Below, one piece after another: positions 19,226-27,685 of a DNA stretch of 64,000 bases. Source of the stretch: CADEED01 sp963839685 (GTDB lineage Bacteria; Pseudomonadota; Gammaproteobacteria; Steroidobacterales; Steroidobacteraceae); assembly GCA_963839685.1 (NCBI GenBank), contig CAWIVS010000008.1:190290-254289 (forward strand), in the 5' to 3' direction. Made by a program: the position numbers and the translations under genes. Within the stretch, counting starts at the first letter, position 1; each line of letters starts with the position of its first letter. The notes under the pieces were generated by a model. That model did not search any database. It saw nothing but the letters and a program-made list of their open reading frames with translations, and was not told the origin of the DNA.

Positions 19226-20320
19226 ATGCCTCGTTTTTCGATGATTCTTGCGCGCACCGCCCTGCTGGCGGGGGCATTGCTTCTCGCCGACGCCACGCTC
19301 GCGGCGGACTATCCCGCGCCCACCGAAGGCGATTACGTCGTCAGGGACTTTCGCTTCTCGAGCGGCGAAACCCTGCCCGAGCTGCGCATTCATTATCGTT
19401 CCCTCGGCACTCCGCAAAAGGACAACAAGGGAATCGTGCGCAACGCTGTGCTCATCGGGCATGGCACCGGCGGCACAGGCGGGCAATTCATCCGCGCGGA
19501 ATTCGCCGGTGAGTTGTTAGGCGCCGGGCAGCCGCTGGATGCCACGAAGTATTTCATCGTCATGTCGGATGGCATCGGGCACGGCAAGTCCTCGAAGCCA
19601 AGTGATGGATTGCGCGCGAAGTTTCCGCGTTACGGCTACAACGACATGGTCGAGGCGCAGTACCGGCTGCTCACCGAAGGTCTCGGCGTGAATCACCTGC
19701 GGCTGGTGATGGGCACCTCGATGGGCGGCATGCACACCTGGGTGTGGGGCGAACGTCATCCCGATTTCATGGACGCGCTGATGCCGCTCGCCAGCCTGCC
19801 GACGCAGATCTCCGGCCGCAATCGCGTGTGGCGCCGCGTGATCATCGATTCGATTCGCAACGATCCGGCCTGGAACAGCGGCAACTACACCACGCAGCCG
19901 CCGAGCCTTCGCACCGCGGCCGGGCTGCTCTTCTTCATGGGCAGCAACCCAACGCTGCGCCAGGAATCCATGCCTAGCCTGGCGCAGGCCGACCAGGTGC
20001 TCGATGAATACATCGCCAACGCCGTGAAGACGCAGGACGCGAACGACATCCTGTACCAGGTGAGCGCATCGTGGGACTACGACCCGGGCCCCGGCCTGGA
20101 GAAGATCCGTGCGCCGTTGCTGGCCATCAATTCCGCCGACGATCTCATCAATCCGCCCGAGCTCGGCATTCTCGAGCGCGAGATCAAGCGGGTGAAAGGC
20201 GGCGAAGCAATCGTGATTCCGTTCAGCGCGGCGACGCGTGGACATGGATCGCACACTTTCGCCAGTCTCTGGAAGGATCAACTGACAAGGCTGCTGGAAA
20301 AGTCAGGAGGCGCACGATGA
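19226..20320 (+). CDS. Secreted alpha/beta hydrolase, homoserine O-acetyltransferase (MetX)-like
   Basis: A 364-residue protein with a Sec signal ending ADATLA. The alpha/beta hydrolase fold of the MetX class is evident: VLIGHGTGGTGGQF (oxyanion region), the nucleophile elbow GTSMGGMHTW, the acid Asp in INSADDLINP and the catalytic His in TRGHGSHTF. True MetX is cytoplasmic; the signal peptide argues for an exported hydrolase or esterase rather than a methionine-pathway enzyme. The stop overlaps the start of the pirin gene by four bases. Confidence 0.85.
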   Translation: MPRFSMILARTALLAGALLLADATLAADYPAPTEGDYVVRDFRFSSGETLPELRIHYRSLGTPQKDNKGIVRNAVLIGHGTGGTGGQFIRAEFAGELLGAGQPLDATKYFIVMSDGIGHGKSSKPSDGLRAKFPRYGYNDMVEAQYRLLTEGLGVNHLRLVMGTSMGGMHTWVWGERHPDFMDALMPLASLPTQISGRNRVWRRVIIDSIRNDPAWNSGNYTTQPPSLRTAAGLLFFMGSNPTLRQESMPSLAQADQVLDEYIANAVKTQDANDILYQVSASWDYDPGPGLEKIRAPLLAINSADDLINPPELGILEREIKRVKGGEAIVIPFSAATRGHGSHTFASLWKDQLTRLLEKSGGAR

Positions 20321-21027
20321 AGGAAATTCGCCGGAGCAACGAACGTGGCAAGGCCGATCATGGCTGGCTGCAATCTCGTCACAGCTTCTCGTTTGCCGAA
20401 TACGACGATCCGCAACACGTGCACTTTGGCCCGTTGCGCGTCATCAACGAAGATCGCGTCGCCCCGGGCGCAGGGTTCGGCACTCACGCCCATCGCGACA
20501 TGGAGATCGTGAGCTATGTGCTCGAGGGCGCATTGGCTCACAAGGACTCCACCGGCTCGAGCTCGGTGATTCGTCCTGGCGACGTGCAACGCATGAGCGC
20601 GGGCAGCGGCGTACGTCACAGCGAGTTCAATGCGTCGGCCAGCGAGCCGGTGCATTTCCTGCAGATCTGGATCATCCCGGATGTCGTCGGCATCGCCCCG
20701 AGCTACGAAGAGAAACATTTCACTGCGCAGGATCGGCGCGGAAAATTGTGCCTCGTCGCTTCGCCCAACCAGGCGGACGACTCGGTGCTCATGCACCAGG
20801 ATGCCCGCGTCTATGCCGGACTGTTCGATAGCGCCGAACATGCGAGCTTCACGATTGGTGATGGTCGCCATTGCTACGTACATGTGGCGCGCGGTGCGCT
20901 GCACGTGGCAGGGCTGCACCTCGAGGCTGGCGATGGCCTCAAGGTAACCGATGCAGGCGAGATCGAAATCCGCGAAGGCAAGGCCGCCGAAGTGCTGGTG
21001 TTCGATTTGCCGGCAGGCACAGCCTGA
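20317..21027 (+). CDS. Pirin family protein (YhhW-like bicupin)
   Basis: A 236-residue protein in the same frame throughout, starting at an ATG that overlaps the upstream stop and is preceded by AGGAGG. The cupin metal site appears as GTHAHRDMEIVSYVLEGALAHKDS (two His, with later His in GSGVRHSEFNA and the nearby Glu). Bacterial pirins such as YhhW have quercetinase activity in vitro; other roles are reported. It is coupled to the secreted hydrolase gene. Confidence 0.9.
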   Translation: MKEIRRSNERGKADHGWLQSRHSFSFAEYDDPQHVHFGPLRVINEDRVAPGAGFGTHAHRDMEIVSYVLEGALAHKDSTGSSSVIRPGDVQRMSAGSGVRHSEFNASASEPVHFLQIWIIPDVVGIAPSYEEKHFTAQDRRGKLCLVASPNQADDSVLMHQDARVYAGLFDSAEHASFTIGDGRHCYVHVARGALHVAGLHLEAGDGLKVTDAGEIEIREGKAAEVLVFDLPAGTA

Positions 21028-21084
21028 CCTTCACTCCTCCGAAGGGAGGATGCAGCCGGGGTGCGCGACTCCTAAGATGGACGC

Positions 21085-22176
21085 ATGAATTCGGCAGGTA
21101 ATGAGCTGCGTCTGGAACGCATCACCGCCTCACCTCGCTGGGATGGCGAACGATTTCGGAACACCCACGCGACACCGCGCGGCAGCGTGCCGATGCCCAC
21201 GCTCAAGGACTTTCTGTGTGGCGGTGATCGACGGGTGCCGTCGGCGCCATTGCCCACGGTCAATCCACTCGACACCTGGACGCGCACCGCGCAGAGCGGC
21301 CTGCGCGCCACCTGGCTCGGTCACTCGACCGTCCTGCTGGAAATCGACGGCTGGCGCGTGCTCACCGATCCGGTGTGGGGTCCGCGCGCCTCGCCCACGC
21401 GCTTCGCGGGACCCAAACGCTTCCAGCCCGTGCCCGTGCCCATGAGTGACCTGCCGCACCTCGACGCGGTGTTGCTGTCACACGATCACTACGATCATCT
21501 CGACTTCACCACCATGCGCATGCTGCGTCGTGTAAACGTTCCCATCATCACGTCGCTCGGTGTCGGTGCGCACCTGGAGTCCTTCGGCATTGCGCCCGAG
21601 CGCATCGTCGAGCTCGACTGGTGGGAGTCGCATCGGGTGCCGGGCACCGATCTCACGCTCACCGCAACGCCGTCACAACATTTCTCGGGGCGTGGCTTGA
21701 AAGACGGCAACAGGACGCTGTGGTCGTCCTGGGTCATCGCCTCGCAGCGTCACCGCGTGTTCTTCAGCGGCGATACCGGCCTCACGCCCGAATACGCCGA
21801 GACGCGCACGCGTTACGGCCCATTCGACCTGGTGATGCTGGAAATTGGCGCCTTTCACCCAGCCTGGAGCAGCATTCATCTCGGCCCGGAGAACGCACTC
21901 GCCGCGCATGCCTTGTTAGGCGGTGGCCCGCTGCTGCCGATTCACTGGGGTACTTTCAATCTCGCGCTGCATGCCTGGGACGATCCGGTCGAAACATTGT
22001 TGCGCCTGGCGCCGAAAAGCGGCGCGCGGCTGCTGCTGCCCCGGCTCGGCGAGGCCATCGAGCCGGCGCACGAATTGTCCATCCAGACGTGGTGGCGCGG
22101 CGTGGATGCCCGGCCGGCGCCATCGCCCGCGCCCGTCGAAGAGCTGCCGAAGGAAATGACCTGGCCTATCGACTGA
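21085..22176 (+). CDS. MBL-fold metallo-hydrolase (NAPE-PLD/UlaG-like)
   Basis: A 363-residue protein. The beta-lactamase-fold motif is SHDHYDHLD (HxHxDH), followed by GDTG for the bridging Asp and IHWGTFNL near the end, as in the NAPE-PLD/RomA group. LGHSTVLLEIDGWRVLTDPVW is the typical N-terminal strand pair. The last codons (MTWPID, stop) fall inside the 23-bp direct repeat at 22159-22181. No frameshift. The substrate is unknown; phosphodiesterase or lactonase activities are typical of the group. Confidence 0.9.
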   Translation: MNSAGNELRLERITASPRWDGERFRNTHATPRGSVPMPTLKDFLCGGDRRVPSAPLPTVNPLDTWTRTAQSGLRATWLGHSTVLLEIDGWRVLTDPVWGPRASPTRFAGPKRFQPVPVPMSDLPHLDAVLLSHDHYDHLDFTTMRMLRRVNVPIITSLGVGAHLESFGIAPERIVELDWWESHRVPGTDLTLTATPSQHFSGRGLKDGNRTLWSSWVIASQRHRVFFSGDTGLTPEYAETRTRYGPFDLVMLEIGAFHPAWSSIHLGPENALAAHALLGGGPLLPIHWGTFNLALHAWDDPVETLLRLAPKSGARLLLPRLGEAIEPAHELSIQTWWRGVDARPAPSPAPVEELPKEMTWPID

Positions 22177-22181
22177 TGTCG
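22159..22181. repeat. Left copy of a 23-bp direct repeat flanking a putative insertion
   Basis: The core CCTGGCCTATCGACTGATGT, with one A before and CG... beginning with C after it, is identical to 24580-24602 over 23 bases. This copy contains the stop codon of the MBL-fold gene. Confidence 0.9.
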
Positions 22182-22261
22182 TCCGGCTCGTGGCCCGCGT
22201 GGAACTCTTTTCATTGAGGCGGTAATTCCTTCCGCTGGCAGCAGGTATTTTCAGTTCCCAT

Positions 22262-22302
22262 CGCCAGCCGGTGACCGGGATTCCCTGAATCCCGCGCTGG
22301 CG
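22262..22302. repeat. Two-part inverted repeat (hairpin) near the left end of the inserted segment
   Basis: Outer arms CGCCAGC (22262-22268) and GCTGGCG (22296-22302) enclose inner arms GGGATTC (22277-22283) and GAATCCC (22287-22293) with a three-base loop. It lies 49 bases before the ATG of the lectin-like gene and has no T-run, so it is not a classical terminator. Confidence 0.7.
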
Positions 22303-22350
22303 TAGGGCTTGCAACCAACTGGTGCAACTAGACCTGAGGGAGCCGGTCTC

Positions 22351-24565
22351 ATGAAAACGCTGGTCGCATTGCTGATTGCCTGCTGCACGCTTGGCGCCGC
22401 GCAGGCGCGCCCATTGCAACTCGAGGAAAAAGCGCGCATCGCGAATCCCAGACCCGGGCTTCGAGACTTTCGCCGGCGCGATCGCGCTGGATGGCGACGA
22501 GGCCTTCATCACCGGGCGCCATTACATACTCGGTGATCCGGAGGACCGCCTTTGACGACCAGGTCGAGACCGTCGTGTACCTGTTCCGCCGGGTGAGCGG
22601 CGTATGGACGCCGGTGCGCGTGGTGGCGCGGTCGGGCGGCCTCCCCTGGCCATACGGGGTGGCGATGAAGGGTGGCGTTGCGGCCTTTGCGATCGGCGGG
22701 TTGCCGATCGCCGAGAAACTCAACGGCGACTGGGTACTGGCCCAGTCGACCTACACCGCAGGCGATGAACCCGGCGGTCGACGTGGCCATCGATGGTGGA
22801 CGAATAATCTACGGCGGCACCAGCGGCACGTTCATGGGGACGCTCATTGAAAAGAATTCCTCGACCGGCGTCTGGGGTGTGACGGCGCGCATGATGGGTG
22901 AATTCCGCAGTGGTGACGATGAGTTCTATGGCCGCGACGTGGACCTCTCCGGTAATCGTGCCGTGGTGTACAGCCCGTACTCCGATGAGCCACCCATGCG
23001 GCCGACTCCAAATGTGACCATCTTCCAGAACTTCGGCGGCACCACCGGTTGGGCCTCCAACGCCGGCATCAGCAGCACCCTCGAAACGCCGTTCGGGCAG
23101 GAAGTCGAGATACGCGGTGACGAAATCTTCATCGACGGCAACGACCTCACCGGCACACATGTTTTCCGCCGGCAGGTGACCGGCGAGTGGCCGAAGGTAG
23201 ATCGTCTCCAGCCCCTGACCAACCACCAGGGAGGCGGCCGCACCTTCGCGATGCACAAGGGCGATCTGTTCATCGCGCAACGGAATTCCAATTTCGATCA
23301 CGGTGCGGACGTGATCAATGTGTTTGCGAAGGCCGCCAATGGAACCTACGACCACGTGGCCACGCTGGTCGCGAGCAACGGCGCATCGCTCGGCGATTTC
23401 GCCATCAGCGGACGCAGCGTGATGGCGGCTTGCGGCGACGGCCAGGCTTGCTACTTCGAACTTCCCGCAAGCCTCACGCAGCCGGCGCGCGTGCAGGAGA
23501 CGTTCCCGGGCTCGACGCCCACGGGCTGGACGCTGAGTGCCGGCAGCCAGTTCAGTATCGTGCAGAGCGGCGTCAGTCGAGCGCTGCGACAGGCCGAGAC
23601 AGCCTCGCCGGCGACGCACACCGCCGTACTCACGGCCTCCAACTGGACCAACCAATCGGTCCAGGCCGACATCCGCCCCACTGCTTTCAACGGCAACGAT
23701 CGGTGGGTGGGTCTGGCCGCCCATTATCGTGACGCCAGCAACTTCTACTACGTCACGCTGCGCAGTTCCGGCAGCGTCGCGCTCAAGAAAATCGTCAATG
23801 GCGTATTTTCGACCATCGCCTCGGCGCCGATCGAGGTCAGCATCAACCGCACATACCGGGTGCGCCTGGAATCGGTGGGCACGCGACAGCGCGTCTATGT
23901 CAATGGCGTGCCGATGCTGGACGCGGACGACGCCGCGATTCCGAGCGGGCGCGCCGGCCTGCTGACTTATCGCGCAGCCGCCAACTTCGACAATGTGGTC
24001 GTCAGCCCGACTCCGACCACAACAATGTTTGTCGGAAACCAAGACGGCATCCAGGCCACTTCCGATGTCTGGACCCGCACCGGATCTGGCCAGTGGGGCT
24101 ACACCATTTCCGATCTGCCGAACACATGGAAGTACTTACAAACACTCGGTGGCCGGCGATGCGCGCGCGACGGTCGGAGTTGCCACGGACGATCAGTCCG
24201 TCGATGTCCGCGCGCGCGCCACCACTTTTGCCGGCGGCAGCGGCGGCGATCGCTGGTTCGGCGCGATCGCGCGTTATACCAACGAAACTAACTACTACTA
24301 CGTCTCACTGCGCAGCAGCAACATGCTCTCGCTGCGCAAGGTGACCAATGGCCAGATCACCGTCCTGCGATCAATGGCGCTGCCGGTGGTACTGGGACGG
24401 CGGTATCGGTTGCGCCTGGAAGCGGTCGGCTCGCAATTGCGCGCCTACGTCAATGGCACCCTGAAGCTCGAGGCCAGCGATACCACCCATGCGCGCGGGC
24501 AGACCGGCATCGTCACATTCCGCACCGCCGCCGAATTCGACGATTACCGGGCCATCCAGCCCTGA
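22351..24565 (+). CDS. Secreted protein with two LamG/concanavalin-like domains (several frameshifts)
   Basis: The start follows GAGGGAG and a Sec signal (MKTLVALLIACCTLGAAQA). The coding signal then changes frame near 22450, 22540, 22770 and 24140, but the protein reads on coherently for about 737 residues. The first 370 residues look like a beta-propeller-type region (repeats such as AAFAIGGLPIAEKLNGDWVL and GDEIFIDGNDLTG). The C-terminal part has two homologous jelly-roll domains, sharing NFYYVTLRSSGSVALKK with NYYYVSLRSSNMLSLRK, and YRVRLESVGTRQRVYVNG with YRLRLEAVGSQLRAYVNG. These resemble laminin-G/concanavalin lectin folds, so glycan binding is plausible. No catalytic residues recognised. 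It is the only gene between the 23-bp direct repeats. Confidence 0.75.
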
Positions 24566-24579
24566 CTGCGGGCAGCGCC

Positions 24580-24602
24580 ACCTGGCCTATCGACTGATGT
24601 CG
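24580..24602. repeat. Right copy of the 23-bp direct repeat
   Basis: Identical to 22159-22181. This copy contains the stop codon of the convergent 6-phosphogluconate dehydrogenase gene (TAG at 24587-24589, minus strand). Confidence 0.9.
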
Positions 24603-25621
24603 CCCTGCGTGGCGGGCTTTTCCTCGTGGCCGCCAAACTGCTTGCGCATCGCCGATAACACCCGATCGGCATAACCCGCGTTGCCGCGCGACTGGAAGCG
24701 GCTGAACAACGCGGCGCTGATCACGGGAGCGGGCACGCCCTCGTCGATGGCTGCCGCCAGTGTCCAGCGCCCCTCGCCGGAATCTGACACGCGCCCTGCG
24801 AAGTCTTCGAGATCGGCATCTTCGCGCAGCGCTCGCGCCGTCAGATCCAGCAACCACGATGAAATGACGCTGCCGTGTCTCCACACCTCGGTGATCTGCG
24901 GCAGGTCGAACTCATATTGATAGAACGGCGCCGCGGCTAGCGGTGCGGTCTCGGCATCGGCGGCGTGCTCGCGTTTGCCAATGCCGGCGTGGTGCAGGAT
25001 GTTGAGCCCCTCGGCATAGGCCGCCATGACGCCGTACTCGATCCCGTTGTGGATCATTTTCACGAAGTGGCCGGCGCCATGAGGGCCGCAATGCAGGTAG
25101 CCCAGCGGCGCCGTCTGACCATTGAGTGCGCCGCGCCGCGGATCGCCGGCATCGAGCCCCGGCGCGAGCGCCGCGAAAACCGGCTCGAGCTGACCGACGA
25201 TGGTCGGATCGCCACCGATCATCAGGCAGTAGCCGCGATCGAGTCCGGCGACACCGCCGCTGGTGCCGACGTCGACATAGTGCAGGCCCAAGCGCGCCAG
25301 GATCGCACCGCGCCGGATGTCATCTCGGTAAAAGGAATTGCCGCCGTCGATCACCGTATCGCCGGATTCGAGCAGCGGCGTCAACGACGCCAACACCGTG
25401 TCGACAACTGCGGCGGGCACCATGAGCCAGATGGCGCGCGGGCGCGGCAGGCCGTCCACCAGTTCCTGCAGCGAATGCATGCCGCTGATCCTGTCACCCG
25501 CCAGCGCGCGCACCGCCTCGGGATGCGTATCGTGCACCACGCAGGAGATGCCGGCGCGCGCCAGGCGTCTCACCATGCTGGCGCCCATGCGCCCCAGGCC
25601 GATCATTCCGATGGAATTCAT
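24587..25621 (-). CDS. gnd: 6-phosphogluconate dehydrogenase, decarboxylating (short bacterial type)
   Basis: A 344-residue protein. The Rossmann motif is GMIGLGRMGASM. Substrate and catalytic segments are visible: YVDVGTSGGVAGLDRGYCLM and HCGPHGAGHFVKMIHNGIEYGVM (catalytic Lys and the following N/E). The length fits the shorter NAD-preferring class found beside oxidative sugar genes. It converts 6-phosphogluconate to ribulose 5-phosphate with CO2 release. The start at 25621 overlaps the upstream gene stop by four bases. Confidence 0.92.
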   Translation of the reverse strand: MNSIGMIGLGRMGASMVRRLARAGISCVVHDTHPEAVRALAGDRISGMHSLQELVDGLPRPRAIWLMVPAAVVDTVLASLTPLLESGDTVIDGGNSFYRDDIRRGAILARLGLHYVDVGTSGGVAGLDRGYCLMIGGDPTIVGQLEPVFAALAPGLDAGDPRRGALNGQTAPLGYLHCGPHGAGHFVKMIHNGIEYGVMAAYAEGLNILHHAGIGKREHAADAETAPLAAAPFYQYEFDLPQITEVWRHGSVISSWLLDLTARALREDADLEDFAGRVSDSGEGRWTLAAAIDEGVPAPVISAALFSRFQSRGNAGYADRVLSAMRKQFGGHEEKPATQGDISR

Positions 25622-26112
25622 GCTGCTCCTTGCGGGCCATACGAGCGCACCATGTCGGACATGGCGTGCAGGAAGTCCTGCGCGCTCGACAACTGTTGAT
25701 GCCACGGCCAAAGATATTCGACGCTGCGTTGGGGACGGTCGCCGCGCAGCAAGGTGAATTTCCGCGTGGTGAATCCACGCCGCAGGCTGGTGGTGACGTT
25801 TTCCTGGCGCACCGCATACACAGCGCCGTCGACCAGCACGAAAAGGCCGCCTTTGTAGTTAGGTTCCGCGTCGTAGCGATCGCGCGTCGCGGCAAAATAT
25901 GCCGCGAACACCGGCCCATTGACGGACTGGATCTCGCTTCCCACCCCGAGCACGTGCGCCGGGTTGCGCGGCTCGGCCATGGGCTCGACCTCGGCGCGCG
26001 CGGCATTGATGGAGACATTGAAATAACTCATGGGCGCGGCGGAGTCGCGCTGAAAGCGCACCACGCACACACGTCCGGATTCCGGGAGTCGACCGGTGTC
26101 ACTGACAAACAT
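25618..26112 (-). CDS. Hypothetical protein coupled to gnd
   Basis: A 164-residue protein I do not recognise. It has no signal peptide or membrane helix. Notable segments are MSYFNVSINAARAEVEPM (an alternative start at 26031) and PNYKGGLFVLVDGAVYAVRQENV. Its stop overlaps the gnd start (ATGA), so the two are co-translated. GC content and frame are like its neighbours. No clear Shine-Dalgarno was found for either start. Confidence 0.65.
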   Translation of the reverse strand: MFVSDTGRLPESGRVCVVRFQRDSAAPMSYFNVSINAARAEVEPMAEPRNPAHVLGVGSEIQSVNGPVFAAYFAATRDRYDAEPNYKGGLFVLVDGAVYAVRQENVTTSLRRGFTTRKFTLLRGDRPQRSVEYLWPWHQQLSSAQDFLHAMSDMVRSYGPQGAA

Positions 26113-26202
26113 GCGGAATTATCGTCCGGCCAGCGGCAGCGAACAACAACTCGCGCGCAGAAAACACGCAGTGGATGCGTTTCGGGGACTCCCGGACCGC
26201 GG

Positions 26203-27489
26203 TTATTGGTTGGACACCGCTTGCGCGCCCGCACGTTCTGCAGTCAAGCCTGCCGCCGACCTGCCGAAGCCGAACACGTCGTCGAGTTCGTGTGAACGAC
26301 CCTCGACGCCGGCGCGAATCATTTCCGCGGCATGCACGCTGAACGTGATGCCATTGCCGCCATAGCAGAGCGCGAATTGCAGACCGGGATGCATTCCTGG
26401 TACGCGGCCAATGAATGGCAATCCATCCGGCGTCGAGGCAAAACTTCCGCCCCAGGCACCGTCGATGGCAGGCAGGTCCTCGCCAAACAACTCGCGATAG
26501 CCGGTCGCCAGCCGGCGCACCTGCCGTGACAGCAGCGCATCGCGCGCCGCGGGATTCTTGAACGGCACATCCGCGCCACCCACGACCATGCGTCCGTCGG
26601 GCGTGCCGCGCAAATATAGATAGGGACGGGCGCTCTCCCAGATGAGCGGCATGCTGGCCGCGCGGCGTGGATCGGCCAGCGGCTGGGTCACCACCGCATA
26701 GGTATTGTCGATATCCGCGACTCCGTCGGGCAAAAAATCGAGCGATTCGTATCCGGCCGCCACGATCACGTGGCTGGCGTCGACGGTGGGCCCCGTCTCG
26801 AGGGTGAGCCGCAGCCCGGCGCGGTGTTCAGTGATGGCGCTCACCTTGCTGCGCGCGAACCGGCGTACGCCATGTCGCTCGGCGCCGGAAATCAACGCCT
26901 GCGTGAATCGCAGCGGATCGATTTCGGCGGCCAGCGCCGACAGGATGGCACCGGGCCGACGGCAACCGAAGCGGCGTTGCAACTCCTCGCCGTCGAGCCA
27001 CTGGCATGCAAGGCCGATGCGCCTGCGGGCATCGAGTTCGGCGCGCAACGGCTGCACCGCCGACTGATCCGAAGCCAGGTAGAGACTTTCTTGGCGCCGG
27101 TAGTCAGCCGGCCTGAGCAATTCTGGAAAACGTCGCTCCAGCATCTCAAAACTCGCCGCGCAGGCGCGGTAGGCGCGTGCGGCGCGCTCCACGCCAAGTT
27201 TCCGGCCGAGATCGGTCAGGTGCGTGTCGATTTCATACTGCAGCAGGGCGGTGCTCGCGGCCGTGCTGCCCATGCCCCGGTCGCGCGCATCCAGCATCAC
27301 GATCCTCTGCCCGGTGCCAATGAGTGCATCGGTGACGAGTGCGCCGGTGATGCCGCTGCCGATTACCGCGATGTCGCACTCGATCGACTGGGCCAGGGTG
27401 GCCCCGGCATCGCCCATGCCATTTCGCAACAACCAGTAGGGACCACTCGAACGGACGCGGTGCGAGCGGTTGCGTTGAAATGGCCACAT
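26203..27489 (-). CDS. FAD-dependent oxidoreductase, DAO (glycine oxidase-like) family
   Basis: A 428-residue protein beginning MWPFQRNRS. The FAD dinucleotide-binding motif is CDIAVIGSGITGALVTDAL, with the second ADP-ribose strand MLDARDRGMGSTAAS. DAO-type C-terminal motifs include WGGSFASTPDGLPFIGRV and CYGGNGITFS. No Rieske domain is present. It is probably an amine or amino acid oxidase. The reading frame is open further upstream, but residues before MWPFQ have no family character. 90 bases separate it from the hypothetical gene downstream. Confidence 0.85.
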   Translation of the reverse strand: MWPFQRNRSHRVRSSGPYWLLRNGMGDAGATLAQSIECDIAVIGSGITGALVTDALIGTGQRIVMLDARDRGMGSTAASTALLQYEIDTHLTDLGRKLGVERAARAYRACAASFEMLERRFPELLRPADYRRQESLYLASDQSAVQPLRAELDARRRIGLACQWLDGEELQRRFGCRRPGAILSALAAEIDPLRFTQALISGAERHGVRRFARSKVSAITEHRAGLRLTLETGPTVDASHVIVAAGYESLDFLPDGVADIDNTYAVVTQPLADPRRAASMPLIWESARPYLYLRGTPDGRMVVGGADVPFKNPAARDALLSRQVRRLATGYRELFGEDLPAIDGAWGGSFASTPDGLPFIGRVPGMHPGLQFALCYGGNGITFSVHAAEMIRAGVEGRSHELDDVFGFGRSAAGLTAERAGAQAVSNQ

Positions 27490-27685
27490 GTTGCCAGCAT
27501 AAGGCGCGCGCCCGAAATGGCCTGTCGAACCGGGCGCGCTGTCCTTGTGAGCGCATTCCCACAGCGCCATGGGTCGCGAAGGAATGGCGCTGTCAGTCTG
27601 AAGTTCCGCGTAATCGGCGTTTGTCACCGACACTGCTGGCGGGCGCTTGCACCCATTCATCAAGGGTCTTCTGGAACGGATCTCC

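Noticed and set aside
22182..24579. An insertion sequence between the 23-bp repeats
   Set aside because: No transposase or terminal inverted repeats adjoin the direct repeats, and 23 bp is longer than most target duplications. I keep it as an insertion of unknown mechanism.
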